DNA of 5,471 nucleotides from Bacteroidales bacterium. Its GTDB lineage: Bacteria > Bacteroidota > Bacteroidia > Bacteroidales > B18-G4. Position 1 is the first letter of the stretch, and the number at the start of each line of letters is the position of its first letter. The notes beneath the pieces were generated by a model. It searched no databases. It was not told the DNA's origin and saw nothing but the letters and a program-made list of their open reading frames with translations. The position numbers and the translations under genes are program-made. This document shows positions 5,372-5,471 of the stretch, piece after piece. The stretch spans positions 1-5,471 of the forward strand of contig JAUXCL010000166.1 of the NCBI GenBank assembly GCA_030618905.1. The letters are read 5' to 3'.

Positions 5372-5471
5372 GTAGAAAACAATACCCACCCTGTTGATAT
5401 GTTCAACTAAATCAGGATTTTCAATTTTGTGGAATATGGAAAGATCAATTTTATAGGGTAAAAGCAGGTCG
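5351..5471 (-). CDS. Minimal nucleotidyltransferase (MntA/HI0073-like), C-terminal end
   Basis: On the minus strand the frame is open from the window edge to a TAG at 5353-5351, giving 39 complete codons. The translation contains DLLLPYKIDLSIFHKI, then NPDLVEHINRVGIVFYKK near the end. This is the pattern I recognise from the tail of small (~100-residue) nucleotidyltransferase-fold proteins of the HI0073/MntA type: a P-Y-K-[IV]-D-L strand carrying the third catalytic Asp, then a short helix and an HI-x-RVG-x-x-[FI]Y end. The active-site GSxxxG part would lie outside the window. Family knowledge: these proteins are usually encoded beside a HEPN-domain partner; in the MntA-HepT system the nucleotidyltransferase adds AMP residues to the HEPN RNase and so acts as antitoxin. 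No HEPN gene lies between this one and hipA, so a partner would be upstream, beyond the window. It is convergent with hipA. Confidence 0.65.
   Translation of the reverse strand, partial: DLLLPYKIDLSIFHKIENPDLVEHINRVGIVFYKKAENK

Overview
The window looks like an accessory segment of a Bacteroidota chromosome, packed with toxin-antitoxin-type genes. Three things point to Bacteroidota. Positions 2035-2244 encode the remnant of a type IX secretion C-terminal sorting domain. The second hipB has a perfect TAnnTTTG promoter box at 3657-3664. The start regions are A/T-rich and lack Shine-Dalgarno sequences. No tRNA, rRNA, CRISPR array or transposase was seen. The identification rests on sequence reading alone, without database searches.

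Layout from left to right: (1) 1-216, the 3' end of a VanZ-like membrane protein. (2) 300-1838, a tight overlapping operon of three genes: a small XRE/HipB-type regulator, a 109-residue stand-alone HipA N-terminal domain (HipS-like), and a 335-residue HipA-type kinase lacking that domain (HipT-like). This is the gene order and size pattern of the tripartite HipBST system known from enteropathogenic E. coli O127:H6. (3) 1839-2314, a decayed intergenic stretch with a 26-bp near-perfect palindrome and the tail of a broken type IX-secreted protein. (4) 2315-3445 on the minus strand, a complete class II (self-inhibited) Fic adenylyltransferase. (5) 3446-3691, a divergent regulatory region with two tandem operator-like dyads 40 bp apart. 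(6) 3692-5295, a second hip locus of conventional two-gene design: a HipB-like regulator and a full-length 426-residue HipA kinase. (7) 5351-5471 on the minus strand, the C-terminal end of a minimal nucleotidyltransferase (MntA/HI0073-like) running off the window.

The common theme is inhibition or modification of host proteins or tRNAs by nucleotide-using enzymes: two HipA-fold Ser/Thr kinases, one AMPylator and one nucleotidyltransferase. Each hip operon carries its own XRE regulator and its own operator-like repeats, so the two loci are probably regulated separately. The hipBST segment is visibly richer in G+C than the fic/hipBA segment, which suggests separate acquisition.

The most notable points are a HipBST-type operon in this lineage, the apparent absence from its HipS of a tryptophan at the position where I would expect the inhibitory one, and the side-by-side split and fused HipA architectures.
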